DNA from: Comamonas composti DSM 21721
Lineage (GTDB): Bacteria > Pseudomonadota > Gammaproteobacteria > Burkholderiales > Burkholderiaceae_C
DNA length: 36,369 bases
Direction of reading: 5' to 3'
NCBI RefSeq assembly: GCF_000429845.1
Contig: NZ_AUCQ01000039.1
Coordinates: 1 to 36,369 of the forward strand
The notes under the pieces were generated by a model, which was not told where the DNA came from, searched no databases, and was given only the letters and a program-made list of their open reading frames with translations. The position numbers and the translations under genes are program-made. Below, in pieces: positions 7,791-16,822 of the stretch (position 1 is its first letter; each line of letters starts with the position of its first letter).

Positions 7791-8237
7791 ATGAAAATAA
7801 TTGGAGCATTGGCTCTGGCCGCTATGGCCGCCACGGTTTCGCTGCCGGCCTCGGCCCAGTTTGCCAAGGCCGAGGACGCCATCAAATACCGTCAAGGCGC
7901 CTTGACGGTGCTGGGCTCGCACTTCGGCCGAGTGGGTGCCATGGCCAATGGCAAGGCGGCCTTTGATGCCAAGTCCGCTCAGGAGAGCGCGGAAATCGTG
8001 GCCTTCATGGCCAAGCTGCCCTGGGCTGCATTTGCAGCGGGCACCGAGGGCGGCAAGGCCAAGCCCGAGATCTGGAAGGAGCAGGCCAAGTTCCAGGATC
8101 TGGCCAAGAAGAGCGAGGAGGCAACCGCCAAGCTGGCCGAGGCATCCAAGAGCGGCAACCTGGACCAGATCAAGGCCGCTTTCGGCCCTGCGGCAAATAG
8201 CTGCAAGAGCTGCCACGACGCCTTCAGGAATCGCTGA
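7791..8237 (+). CDS. cytochrome c' (class II cytochrome c)
   Basis: The product is 148 aa with a signal peptide ending near ASA-QFAKA, so it is periplasmic. The single haem-binding motif C138-K-S-C141-H142 lies at the very C-terminus, the hallmark of class II cytochromes, and the mature protein is a four-helix bundle of the usual length of about 125 aa. The N-terminal AEDAIKYRQGALTVLGSHFG matches family style. Cytochromes c' bind NO and other gases and may protect against nitrosative stress. AAAGGAAG at 7778-7785 is the ribosome-binding site. A UUCG-loop terminator follows. Confidence 0.93.
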   Translation: MKIIGALALAAMAATVSLPASAQFAKAEDAIKYRQGALTVLGSHFGRVGAMANGKAAFDAKSAQESAEIVAFMAKLPWAAFAAGTEGGKAKPEIWKEQAKFQDLAKKSEEATAKLAEASKSGNLDQIKAAFGPAANSCKSCHDAFRNR

Positions 8238-8315
8238 GCCCCTCTCTGAAGAGAGCTGAGCCCCGGGCCGGAGTCCGCCGCATGCGCGAGCATGAACGGC
8301 ATGCGCCCATGAACG

Positions 8316-8345
8316 AAAACCGGCGTTCGCGCCGGTTTTTCTTTT
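8316..8345. terminator. UUCG-loop terminator after cytochrome c'
   Basis: AAAACCGGCG (8316-8325) pairs with CGCCGGTTTT (8330-8339) around the stable TTCG tetraloop, followed by TCTTTT. The reverse strand also ends in Ts, so it can serve the convergent thioredoxin gene. Confidence 0.9.
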
Positions 8346-8351
8346 AATTTG

Positions 8352-8430
8352 ATAGCTGCCAGCGCTTGTCCTGTCTCATATTTGAGATGTTTCCCATTGA
8401 AATTCAATGGTGGCAAGCGCTGGCAGCTAT
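8352..8430. repeat. dispersed palindromic repeat, copy 1
   Basis: ATAGCTGCCAGCGCTTG at 8352-8368 is repeated as an exact reverse complement at 8414-8430. Between the arms are two smaller stems, TCTCA/TGAGA (8374-8387) and CCATTGA/TCAATGG (8394-8410). A diverged relative sits at 22896-22971. I recall similar elements at gene ends in Comamonadaceae genomes. The right arm lies inside the 3' end of the thioredoxin gene. Confidence 0.65.
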
Positions 8431-8955
8431 TCTTTTTACATCAGGCGTTGGCGGGCGCTCGGCGAGCAGCTTTTCTATGAGCCTGTGCAGCTCGGCGAAG
8501 TCGGGTGCGCCCACATAGCTCTTCACGATCTGGCCGCGCTTGTTGACGATGTAGGTCGTGGGTGTGAGCTGCACATCGCCCCAGGCCTTGGCAACGGCGC
8601 CGGTATTGTCCAGCGCCACCTTGAATGGCAACTGGCGCGATTGGGCGAAGTTCACCACATAGCTGGGCGGGTCGTAGCTCATGGCCACGGCCAGGGTGTC
8701 GAAGCCGCGATCCTTGTACTTGTTGTAGGTGGCCACGATATCGGGCATCTCCGCCACGCAGGTGGTGCAGCTGGTGGCCCAGAAGTTGATCAGCACGACC
8801 TGGCCCTTGAGGTCGGCCGTGGTCTGGCGGCTGCCGTCGAGCAGCACAAAACTCGACTCGGGTGCCGGGGACTGTCCCGCGCCGGAGTAAATCAATGCGC
8901 CCAGGCCGGCGGCTGCGGCGATCACGATGCCTGCTATCCATTGTTTGCTTGCCAT
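8404..8955 (-). CDS. membrane-anchored thioredoxin-like protein (TlpA/ResA type)
   Basis: The chosen ATG gives 183 aa starting MASKQWIAG, followed by a hydrophobic anchor at about residues 7-23 and a periplasmic thioredoxin fold. The redox motif is C63-T-T-C66 within NFWATSCTTCVAEMP. The cis-proline region is LTPTTYIVNKRGQIV. Such proteins reduce disulfides outside the cytoplasm, often for cytochrome c maturation, which would fit the c-type cytochromes nearby. The frame is open upstream to 9045, but those codons look like intergenic DNA. Odd feature: the last residues (about DVKRIAASACHH) and the stop are supplied by the right arm of a palindromic repeat. Confidence 0.9.
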   Translation of the reverse strand: MASKQWIAGIVIAAAAGLGALIYSGAGQSPAPESSFVLLDGSRQTTADLKGQVVLINFWATSCTTCVAEMPDIVATYNKYKDRGFDTLAVAMSYDPPSYVVNFAQSRQLPFKVALDNTGAVAKAWGDVQLTPTTYIVNKRGQIVKSYVGAPDFAELHRLIEKLLAERPPTPDVKRIAASACHH

Positions 8956-9047
8956 GGGGTGGATTGTGCCCAAAGCCCGGACAGACTTTTGAGCCCGGCA
9001 TGCAGGACTCAGGGGGTATCTGCACTCCGGCTGGAGATAATGCACGG

Positions 9048-9659
9048 ATGAGAGGCAAGCAAACGATCTGGCGGCCGCACAAAGCGGCCAGGCGCATGGC
9101 GGGCTGGCTGCTGGTGGCGGGCTTGTTGACGGCCTGCAGCCCCAGACTCAATTGGCGTGAAGTACCCGCAGCAGGGGCGCCACTCAAATTTTTGCTGCCT
9201 TGCGATCCCCTGAGCGCACAACGCCAGCTGGAGCTGGCCCAGGGGCTGGACCTCGGGCCGGTGCGCATGAGCATGACGGGCTGTGATGCCGACTACGCGA
9301 CCTTTGCGCTCTCCCACTTTCTGCTGCCGCAGCGTGAGCGTGCCGGCGAAGTGCTTGCAGCCTGGCAGGCCGTGGTCATGGGGCAGCTTGGGCAAGCTGG
9401 CCCGGCCGAGTCCGGGCTCCAGCGCTTGCAGCTCAAGGGAGATGGTCCGTTTCTGCCCAAGGGGGCGCTGAACCTGCCCCAGTCCTTGCGCCTGAGCTTT
9501 GAAGGCGTGGGGCCGCAGGGCTGGAAACTCACGGCGCATGCGGTCTGGTTTGCGCAGATGGAGACTGATGGTGTGCGCCTCTACCATGCGGTGATTTATG
9601 GCGACAAGCCGCGTGCGGCGGCAGCCAGTACTTTTTTTGAAGGCCTGCAGCTGCAATGA
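9048..9659 (+). CDS. putative lipoprotein of unknown function
   Basis: I do not recognise this 203-aa protein. It has a long basic N-terminus, a hydrophobic segment and a lipobox LLTAC with the lipid-bearing cysteine near residue 30, so an envelope lipoprotein is likely. The rest is soluble, with two further cysteines (FLLPCDP and MTGCDAD) that could form a disulfide. The start is uncertain: the ATG at 9096 would give a shorter, more typical signal peptide. It is divergent from the thioredoxin gene and precedes the PTS genes by 77 nt on the same strand. Confidence 0.7.
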   Translation: MRGKQTIWRPHKAARRMAGWLLVAGLLTACSPRLNWREVPAAGAPLKFLLPCDPLSAQRQLELAQGLDLGPVRMSMTGCDADYATFALSHFLLPQRERAGEVLAAWQAVVMGQLGQAGPAESGLQRLQLKGDGPFLPKGALNLPQSLRLSFEGVGPQGWKLTAHAVWFAQMETDGVRLYHAVIYGDKPRAAAASTFFEGLQLQ

Positions 9660-9736
9660 GTCGGGCCTGATGTGCCCAAGACCCGCTGTGGGTGTGCCGG
9701 GCCGGGCCATAATCGGCACAGAATCCGTAAGACTTC

Positions 9737-10201
9737 ATGATCACGCGCCTTCTTTTGATCACCCATGCCCCGCTGGCCCATGCATTGCGCGAATGTGCCC
9801 TGCATGTGTTTGCCGACAGTGCTCGCGATGTGCTGGCCCTGGATGTCCCGCCCGACGAAGCCCCAGAGCTGACGCTGGAGCGCGCGCTCCAGCTGCTGCA
9901 GGGCCAGGGCGGACTGGACGGAGACATGCCCACGCTGGTGCTTTCGGACCTGTTCGGCGCCACGCCTTGCAATGTGGCCCAGCGTCTGGTGACCCGGTTG
10001 CCCCAGGCCCGGCTGGTGACGGGTGTGAACCTGCCCATGCTGTTGCGCGCCATAGGCTATCGCCATGAAAGCCTCACGGCCGTGGCCGAGCGAGCGGTGA
10101 CCGGCGGTGGGCAGGCGATCATGCAAGTGGGCGTGAACGCGCCCCAAAACCAGAGTCCACGACCATCTCATGATCAAGACACCCATCACCATCATCAATA
10201 A
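9737..10201 (+). CDS. PTS EIIA component, mannose family
   Basis: The 154-aa product matches the EIIA(Man) domain. Its phosphate-accepting histidine is H10 in LLLITHAPLAHAL, and the conserved LVLSDLFGATPCNVA follows. It would take phosphate from HPr in the cytoplasm. No EIIB, EIIC or EIID is encoded nearby, so it probably signals rather than imports sugar. The last ten or so codons overlap the HPr gene by 32 nt in another frame; this overlap writes a His-rich end (THHHHQ). Confidence 0.92.
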   Translation: MITRLLLITHAPLAHALRECALHVFADSARDVLALDVPPDEAPELTLERALQLLQGQGGLDGDMPTLVLSDLFGATPCNVAQRLVTRLPQARLVTGVNLPMLLRAIGYRHESLTAVAERAVTGGGQAIMQVGVNAPQNQSPRPSHDQDTHHHHQ

Positions 10202-10439
10202 ACTGGGTCTGCATGCCCGCGCTTCGGCCAAGCTCACCAAGCTGGCCGGCAGCTTTCCATGCGAAGTCTGGATGAGCCGGGGCGAGAGGCGCATCAATGC
10301 CAAGAGCATCATGGGTGTGATGATGCTTGCTGCGGGAATGGGCGCCGAGGTCGTGCTGGAAACCGATGGGCCCGAGGAGCAGGCGGCCATGGACGCCCTG
10401 GTGGCCCTGATCAACGACAAATTCGGCGAAGGCCAGTAA
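10170..10439 (+). CDS. ptsH: phosphocarrier protein HPr
   Basis: HPr carries phosphate from Enzyme I to EIIA. The product is 89 aa with the active-site H16 in NKLGLHARASAK and the regulatory serine S46 in INAKSIMGVMML, which an HPr kinase could modify. A typical C-terminal helix follows. It begins 32 nt inside the EIIA gene, implying coupled translation, and is followed by ptsI after 58 nt. No HPr kinase gene is visible in this window. Confidence 0.95.
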   Translation: MIKTPITIINKLGLHARASAKLTKLAGSFPCEVWMSRGERRINAKSIMGVMMLAAGMGAEVVLETDGPEEQAAMDALVALINDKFGEGQ

Positions 10440-10497
10440 TGCGTGGGGCGCTCCGCTCGGGCGCCGACTGCAGAGGCACAAACAAAGGACTGGCGCA

Positions 10498-12255
10498 ATG
10501 ACATTTGCAATCCAGGGGCTGGCAGTATCGCGGGACATCGCCATAGGACGTGCGGTGGTGCTGGCATCAAGCCGTGTCGAGGCCGTGCACTACTTCATAC
10601 GGCCCGAGCAGATCGACGCCGAGATCGAGCGTGCGCGCAAGTCGCGCAATGCCGTGGTCGACGAACTGCGCCGCTTGCAGGAGGTCATGCCCAAGGATGC
10701 GCCAGGCGAGCTCGATGCCTTGCTGGACGTGCACCTCATGCTGCTGCAGGACGTGGCCCTGGCCCAGGCCGTCAAGCACTGGATCTCTGAGCGTCTGTAC
10801 AACGCCGAATGGGCTCTGTCCACGCAACTCGAAGTCATCTCGCGCCAGTTCGACGAGATGGAGGACGAGTATCTGCGCGAGCGCAAGGCTGATCTGGAAC
10901 AAGTGGTGGAGCGCATTTTGCGTCACATGAAGGGCATGGCCTCTCCTGTGGCTGCTCCCCTGCCGCCGGCGCCACCGGGCGCGCAGCGCGAGCTGCTGGC
11001 CGATGGCGGGGCCGAGGAGTCGCTGGTGCTCGTGGCCCAGGACCTGTCACCTGCAGACATGCTGCAGTTCAAGAGCCGCCTGTTTGCCGGCTTTGTCACG
11101 GCCGTGGGTGGACGTACATCGCATACGGCCATCGTGGCGCGCAGCATGGACATACCGGCTGTGGTCGGAGCGCGTGCCGCCGGTCAGCTCATCCGCCAGG
11201 ACGACTGGGTGATCATCGACGGCGATGCGGGCGTGGTCATCATCGACCCCTCGCCCATCATCCTGGCCGAGTACAGCTTCCGGCAGCGGCAAAACCAGCT
11301 CGAGCGCGAGCGCCTCGGGCGCCTGCGCCACACGCCTTCCCTGACCCTGGATGGCGAGCGCGTGGATCTTCTGGCGAACATAGAACAGCCTGGCGACGGT
11401 GCGGCGGCCCTGCATGCCGGGGCTGTGGGGGTAGGGCTGTTTCGTACGGAGTTCCTGTTCATGGGGCGTGGCGGCAGTCTTCCCGGCGAAGAGGAGCAGT
11501 ACCGCGCCTATCGCGAGGCCGTGGATGCCATGCATGGCATGCCTGTGACCATTCGCACGCTGGATGTCGGGGCCGACAAGCCGCTGGACAAGGCCTCGGC
11601 CAAGGACTACTTTCTCAACCCGGCCCTGGGCCTGCGTGCCATACGCTGGAGCCTGGCCGATCCAGCCATGTTCCGCACCCAGCTGCGCGCCATTCTGCGC
11701 GCGGCGGCCCATGGGCAGATACGGCTCATGTTTCCCATGCTGGCCCATCAAAGCGAGATAGAGCAGACCCTGGCCCAGGTGCGGCTGGCCCAGGCCGAGC
11801 TCGATGCGCGCGGCACGGCCTATGGGGCGGTACAGCTCGGGGCCATGATCGAGGTGCCGGCAGCAGCGCTCATGGTGCGCACCTTTCTGCGCTACTTCGA
11901 CTTTCTCTCCATCGGCACCAACGACTTGATCCAGTACACCCTGGCCATAGACCGTGCCGACGAGGCCGTGGCGCATTTGTACGACCCGCTGCACCCGGCC
12001 GTGCTGCGCCTGGTGGCCGATGTGATTGCCCAGTGCCGGGCTCAGGGCAAGAGCATCAGTGTCTGCGGGGAGGTTGCTGGCGATGTCAGCATGACCCGGC
12101 TGTTGCTGGGCCTGGGACTGCGCCGCTTTTCCATGCATCCGGCGCAAATCCTGGCCGTGAAGCAGGAGGTCTTGCGCGCCGATACGCGACGCCTTGCCGA
12201 CTGGGCTCAGCAGGTGGTCAACTCGGACTGTCCTGCTCAGCTGTTGTCGAATTGA
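10498..12255 (+). CDS. ptsI: PTS Enzyme I (phosphoenolpyruvate-protein phosphotransferase)
   Basis: Enzyme I autophosphorylates with phosphoenolpyruvate and passes the phosphate to HPr. The product is 585 aa, the usual size. The N-terminal phosphohistidine domain carries H209 in GGRTSHTAIVARSMDIPAV. The C-terminal PEP-binding barrel has LFRTEFLFM, GTNDLIQYTLAIDRAD and the catalytic C523 in SVCGEVAGD. It completes an EIIA(Man)-HPr-EI relay. An AT-rich hairpin at 12265-12298 follows the stop. Confidence 0.95.
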   Translation: MTFAIQGLAVSRDIAIGRAVVLASSRVEAVHYFIRPEQIDAEIERARKSRNAVVDELRRLQEVMPKDAPGELDALLDVHLMLLQDVALAQAVKHWISERLYNAEWALSTQLEVISRQFDEMEDEYLRERKADLEQVVERILRHMKGMASPVAAPLPPAPPGAQRELLADGGAEESLVLVAQDLSPADMLQFKSRLFAGFVTAVGGRTSHTAIVARSMDIPAVVGARAAGQLIRQDDWVIIDGDAGVVIIDPSPIILAEYSFRQRQNQLERERLGRLRHTPSLTLDGERVDLLANIEQPGDGAAALHAGAVGVGLFRTEFLFMGRGGSLPGEEEQYRAYREAVDAMHGMPVTIRTLDVGADKPLDKASAKDYFLNPALGLRAIRWSLADPAMFRTQLRAILRAAAHGQIRLMFPMLAHQSEIEQTLAQVRLAQAELDARGTAYGAVQLGAMIEVPAAALMVRTFLRYFDFLSIGTNDLIQYTLAIDRADEAVAHLYDPLHPAVLRLVADVIAQCRAQGKSISVCGEVAGDVSMTRLLLGLGLRRFSMHPAQILAVKQEVLRADTRRLADWAQQVVNSDCPAQLLSN

Positions 12256-12264
12256 GCACGCAAA

Positions 12265-12298
12265 AATCAAAGACCTAGATAACTCTAGGGCTTTGATT
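12265..12298 (+). terminator. possible terminator after ptsI
   Basis: AATCAAAG-A-CCTAGA pairs with TCTAGG-G-CTTTGATT around a TAAC loop: 14 base pairs with one internal mismatch. A clean T-run is missing, so termination may be partial. The right edge touches the -35 of the Fur-controlled promoter. Confidence 0.5.
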
Positions 12299-12326
12299 GA
12301 GATTGATTCTCATTCGATGTTATGAT
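12297..12326 (+). promoter_or_regulatory. sigma-70 promoter overlapped by a Fur box
   Basis: TTGAGA (12297-12302) and TATGAT (12321-12326) are 18 nt apart, a good sigma-70 promoter. TGAGATTGATTCTCA at 12298-12312 matches the 7-1-7 Fur box TGATAATnATTATCA at 11 of 14 positions and is a near-perfect inverted repeat. Its place over the -35 and spacer predicts repression by iron-loaded Fur. Transcription should begin near 12333. Confidence 0.65.
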
Positions 12327-12332
12327 CAACCC

Positions 12333-12564
12333 ATCGTACAGCACAAGGCAATCTTGCTGACCTGCTGCACCAAGGTTTCATCGTGGGGCAACTTCTCAGG
12401 TCTGTTCGGCCTGATGGTTGTTTTTGCCAGCCAGCGGTTTGCCGGTTAGCCAGGCTTTTTTTGCGATGGCCCGTTTTTTGAATGGCTTGCAATCCTGTGG
12501 GAGGGTTGCTGGGGCCAGAGCATACACCAAGCTTTGTCAGCGTCTGCTGAACAAGGCTTTTTTT
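12333..12564 (+). ncRNA. candidate Fur-regulated small RNA
   Basis: Between the Fur-box promoter and the terminator at 12530-12564 lies about 230 nt with no recognisable gene. It contains a 7-bp stem TCAGGTC/GGCCTGA (12396-12414, one G-U pair) followed by a U-rich stretch, and other short stems. Layout and size fit iron-responsive regulatory RNAs such as PrrF, NrrF or RyhB by analogy only; I see no sequence match. An alternative is a long leader for the small frame at 12663. The start point is predicted from the -10 box. Confidence 0.5.
12530..12564 (+). terminator. intrinsic terminator in the ptsI-lipA gap
   Basis: AGCTTTGTCAGC (12530-12541) pairs with GCTGAACAAGGCT (12546-12558) around a GTCT loop, with one bulged A and one G-U pair. 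Seven Ts follow at 12558-12564. This is a strong Rho-independent terminator although no gene ends just before it, which supports a short non-coding transcript. Confidence 0.75.
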
Positions 12565-12662
12565 CGTTGGGCAGGCCAGGTTTTTGGGAATCTGTTTGAT
12601 GCAGCGCAGCGGCTCGCGCATGGTCTGGTGGTGCAGGGCCGCTTTGTTGTACAGGAACTCCC

Positions 12663-12914
12663 ATGCATGAGTCCAGTCGTTTCCAGCCGGAAGAGTGGGC
12701 GTCCAGGCTGGGCGATTTCGATATGAAAATTGCGCGCAAGGCGCTGATCTGCAAGCTGCCCTTGCTCAGCCCGGGCCGCATTCTGCGTGCGGGGCAGAGC
12801 GCCATGCGCCTTCGCCTAAGGGTGGCGCATGGGGGTGTCACACGCCGGCGGCGTGGGCCTGCTGGTCGGCGTGATAGCTGGAGCGCACCATGGCACCCAC
12901 GGCGGCGTGGCTGA
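12663..12914 (+). CDS. possible small protein, unrecognised
   Basis: An 83-codon frame starting [20 protein letters not shown] has a good ribosome-binding site, AGGAA at 12653-12657, five bases before the ATG. The first 55 or so codons use ordinary codons and include a basic helix-like stretch with [15 protein letters not shown]. The last part overlaps the lipA 3' end on the other strand and becomes Arg-rich, which is typical of chance reading. No function can be given, and it may not be a gene. Confidence 0.3.
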   Translation: MHESSRFQPEEWASRLGDFDMKIARKALICKLPLLSPGRILRAGQSAMRLRLRVAHGGVTRRRRGPAGRRDSWSAPWHPRRRG

Positions 12915-13818
12915 AGCCCATCTTGTAAGCCTCCTGCTCGAACATCTTGAAGGTGTCGGGGTGCACATAGCGGCGCACAGGCAGATGGCTGTTGGTGGGC
13001 GACAGGTACTGACCAATGGTCAGCATGTCGATGTCGTGGGCGCGCATGTCGCGCATCACCTGCAGGATTTCCTCGTCGGTCTCGCCAAGGCCGACCATGA
13101 GACCGCTCTTGGTCGGCACGCTCGGGTGCAAGGCCTTGAACTTCTTCAGCAGGTTCAGTGAGAACTGGTAGTCCGAGCCGGGGCGCGCCTCTTTGTAGAG
13201 GCGGGGCGCAGTTTCCAGGTTGTGGTTCATCACATCGGGCGGCGCGGCCTTGAGGATTTCCAGGGCGCGGTCATCACGGCCGCGGAAGTCCGGCACCAGG
13301 ATTTCGATCTGGGTCAGTGGCGAGAGCGCGCGGATGTTCTTGATGCACTCCACAAAATGGCCCGAACCACCGTCGCGCAGGTCGTCGCGGTCCACGCTGG
13401 TGATGACCACGTATTTGAGCCTGAGCTGGGCAATGGTCCTGGCCAGATTCATGGGCTCGTCCTGATCCAGCGGATCGGGGCGGCCATGGCCTACGTCGCA
13501 GAAGGGGCAGCGGCGCGTACACTTGTCGCCCATGATCATGAAGGTGGCCGTGCCCTTGCCAAAGCATTCGCCAATATTCGGGCAACTGGCTTCTTCGCAG
13601 ACGGTGTGCAGCTTGTTGCTGCGCAGAATGTCCTTGATCTCGTAGAAGCGCGTGCTCGGGCTGCCGGCCTTGACGCGAATCCAGTCGGGCTTTTTGAGCA
13701 CTTCGCCATGCTCGACCTTGATGGGAATGCGGGACAGCTTGGCTCCGGCCTTTTGTTTGGCCAGCGGGTTGTACTCGGCTTGGGACTGCGCTTCGCGCAC
13801 AACGGGGTTGGTGCTCAT
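12838..13818 (-). CDS. lipA: lipoyl synthase
   Basis: LipA inserts two sulfurs into protein-bound octanoyl groups to make lipoyl cofactor. The product is 326 aa. The auxiliary iron-sulfur cluster cysteines are C74, C79 and C85 ([12 protein letters not shown]). The radical-SAM cluster cysteines are C100, C104 and C107 (CTRRCPFC). The C-terminal R312-S-S-Y315 motif that ligates the auxiliary cluster is present. It lies 10 nt after lipB in the ybeD-lipB-lipA operon, on the strand opposite ptsI. Confidence 0.97.
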   Translation of the reverse strand: MSTNPVVREAQSQAEYNPLAKQKAGAKLSRIPIKVEHGEVLKKPDWIRVKAGSPSTRFYEIKDILRSNKLHTVCEEASCPNIGECFGKGTATFMIMGDKCTRRCPFCDVGHGRPDPLDQDEPMNLARTIAQLRLKYVVITSVDRDDLRDGGSGHFVECIKNIRALSPLTQIEILVPDFRGRDDRALEILKAAPPDVMNHNLETAPRLYKEARPGSDYQFSLNLLKKFKALHPSVPTKSGLMVGLGETDEEILQVMRDMRAHDIDMLTIGQYLSPTNSHLPVRRYVHPDTFKMFEQEAYKMGFSHAAVGAMVRSSYHADQQAHAAGV

Positions 13819-13828
13819 GGCTAGGGTG

Positions 13829-14548
13829 TCAGGGAGCGAGGCGTCGCTGCAGTTGGCGGCCCAGCACGTGGGCTACCTCGCTCCAGTTGGTCTGGACTCC
13901 GATTGTAGAAAGATCCACCGTTGCAAGACCCGCGTAACCGCAAGGGTTGATGCGGGCATAGGGTTCTAGGTCCATGGCGACGTTCAATGCCAGACCGTGG
14001 TATGTGCAGTGACGACTGACCTTGATGCCCAGGGCCGCAATCTTGCCCAGACCTGTGAAGTCGGGCTCGGGCGCGGGCGAGCCCGGCGCGCGCTGCTGGG
14101 GGCGCTGTGCAAGCATGGCGTGGCTGAACGGATCGTCCAGTCGCACATAAATGCCGGGCGCGCCGGCCACGCGGTGGCCGGTGACGCCGAAGTGAGCCAG
14201 TGTCTGTATGGCTGCTTCCTCCAGCCGGTACACATATTCCTTGACGAAATAGCCGAGGCGCTGCAGGTCCAGCAAGGGGTAGGCGACGACCTGGCCCGGG
14301 CCATGGTATGTGACCTGGCCGCCGCGGTTGGTTGCCACCACGGGAATGTCGCCTGGAGCCAGAAGGTGAGTGCTTTTGCCCGCCAGCCCTTGTGTGTAGT
14401 GCGGAGAATGCTCACAAATCCAGAGCTCATCACGCGTTCCCGGGTCTCGCTGCTGGGTGAAGGCCTGCATGGCCTGCACGGCGGCGGTGTAGTCAGTGGC
14501 GCCCAGCAGGCGCAGGTCCAGATGGGTGGGTGCCTGGGGCGTGCTCAC
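13829..14548 (-). CDS. lipB: octanoyl-[acyl-carrier-protein]:protein octanoyltransferase
   Basis: LipB transfers octanoate from acyl carrier protein to lipoyl domains, the step before LipA. The product is 239 aa. [20 protein letters not shown] is the family signature. The catalytic lysine and cysteine are K169 and C181 in [17 protein letters not shown]. Relative to the 213-aa E. coli enzyme there is an insertion of roughly 25 residues (about 140-165, rich in Pro, Gln and Arg) just before the active-site segment. The start is a GTG overlapping the ybeD stop by four bases. Confidence 0.95.
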   Translation of the reverse strand: MSTPQAPTHLDLRLLGATDYTAAVQAMQAFTQQRDPGTRDELWICEHSPHYTQGLAGKSTHLLAPGDIPVVATNRGGQVTYHGPGQVVAYPLLDLQRLGYFVKEYVYRLEEAAIQTLAHFGVTGHRVAGAPGIYVRLDDPFSHAMLAQRPQQRAPGSPAPEPDFTGLGKIAALGIKVSRHCTYHGLALNVAMDLEPYARINPCGYAGLATVDLSTIGVQTNWSEVAHVLGRQLQRRLAP

Positions 14549-14853
14549 AGCACGACTTTCACCAGTGGATGTGCGGTGAAGGCCTGGTAGAGATCGTCGA
14601 GCTGGGCGCGGCTGGTTGCCGTGACCGTGAGAGTCACGCCCAGGTATTTGCCGCTGCTGCTGGGGCGCAGCTCCAGCGTGGAAGCATCGAATGCCGGGTC
14701 GAAGCGCCTGGCGATTTCGGTCAGCTCGTGTACCAGGTGCTCGGCCTTGATGCCCATGACCTTGATGGGAAATTGCGATGGGTACTCGATCAGCGAGTCC
14801 TTGCGCGGATCGGCTTCAGGAGCCGGATTCGCCGTAGGAAGTGAGTCGTTCAT
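14545..14853 (-). CDS. YbeD/DUF493 family protein
   Basis: This 102-aa protein matches the YbeD (DUF493) family, small ferredoxin-like-fold proteins often found beside lipB. The core is [21 protein letters not shown] here ([20 protein letters not shown]), with [19 protein letters not shown] further on. The precise role is unknown; lipoate metabolism is suggested only by neighbourhood. The ATG at 14853 excludes an upstream extension that does not match the family. Its stop overlaps the lipB start by four bases. Confidence 0.88.
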   Translation of the reverse strand: MNDSLPTANPAPEADPRKDSLIEYPSQFPIKVMGIKAEHLVHELTEIARRFDPAFDASTLELRPSSSGKYLGVTLTVTATSRAQLDDLYQAFTAHPLVKVVL

Positions 14854-15061
14854 GGGTGTATACGGGTGATTCGCTTGTCGTGGACGGTGATTGTGCGCTA
14901 TCGTTCGCGGCCTTGACGTCAATGGTGGCAAGGCCTGAAAGCGCAAAATGCCTGCACTTTCGGATTTAACTGTTGGCTGATTGCGACAGTGTTTTGTTAC
15001 ACCTTACGAGTGGGTCCGTCCATATACAGGCTATCCCTAGCCCTCGTCAGGGGTTTTTACT

Positions 15062-15067
15062 TATAAT
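15062..15067 (+). promoter_or_regulatory. -10 box upstream of the atp operon
   Basis: A perfect TATAAT stands 51 nt before the atpI start in the 264-nt gap between ybeD and atpI. No good -35 hexamer lies 16-18 nt upstream (AGCCCT at 17 nt), so an activator or another upstream promoter may be used. Nothing else recognisable is seen in this gap. Confidence 0.4.
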
Positions 15068-15117
15068 CAGAGGCTTTGTGAAAAAGTCTTGTCTTGGCTC
15101 TAGGCGATGAAAAATCA

Positions 15118-15600
15118 ATGAAAAACAGCCTGACTGAGACAGAGCTTGATGAAGGACTTGAGGGCGATGACGCCGACTTCAAGCCCTTGACCGCAGAAGA
15201 GGCCCGGGATTGGCGCTTGCGCAACCCCCAGGTTTCGGTCTGGCGCATCGTGTTGGTGCAGGCGGTCATGGGTGTGCTGGTTGCGCTGGTGGCGTGGCTG
15301 GTGACGGGAAGAGGTGTCGCTGCCTGGTCCGCCGCTTATGGCGGCTTGTCGGTGGTGTTGCCGGCAGCGCTGTTTGCGCGGGCTGTGGTTCGCCAGAGGC
15401 CGGGAGGGGCCGGGGCTGCCATGGTGGGAATTTTTGGCTGGGAGTTGGTGAAGCTGGTGCTGTGCATTGCCATGCTGGCTGCTGCACCCAAGCTGATTCC
15501 AGGCCTGAGCTGGCTGGCCTTGTTGGCCGGTCTGGTAGTCGTGATGAAAACGTATTGGGTCGCGCTGCTGGCGCAGCCCAATGTCCGAAAAACCGATTGA
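15118..15600 (+). CDS. atpI: ATP synthase accessory protein I
   Basis: AtpI is a small membrane protein that helps assemble the c-ring. The product is 160 aa from the ATG starting MKNSLTETELDEG. A TTG eight codons upstream is possible but less likely. An acidic N-terminus is followed by about four membrane helices (around VWRIVLVQAVMGVLVALVAW, WSAAYGGLSVVLPAALFA, GWELVKLVLCIAMLAAAP and LALLAGLVVVMKTYWVALL). It is the first gene of the atpIBEFHAGDC operon. Confidence 0.9.
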   Translation: MKNSLTETELDEGLEGDDADFKPLTAEEARDWRLRNPQVSVWRIVLVQAVMGVLVALVAWLVTGRGVAAWSAAYGGLSVVLPAALFARAVVRQRPGGAGAAMVGIFGWELVKLVLCIAMLAAAPKLIPGLSWLALLAGLVVVMKTYWVALLAQPNVRKTD

Positions 15601-15620
15601 TATTTTTTGAGAGAAGTTGA

Positions 15621-16787
<1,167 letters not shown>

Positions 16788-16822
16788 GCTCCGATCAACG
16801 CCCTAAATAGAAAGGTGTTGCC

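Noticed and set aside
12418..12726. A 102-codon open frame in the ptsI-lipA gap
   Set aside because: There is no ribosome-binding site, the codons are TTT-rich from T-runs, and it spans the intrinsic terminator at 12530-12564.
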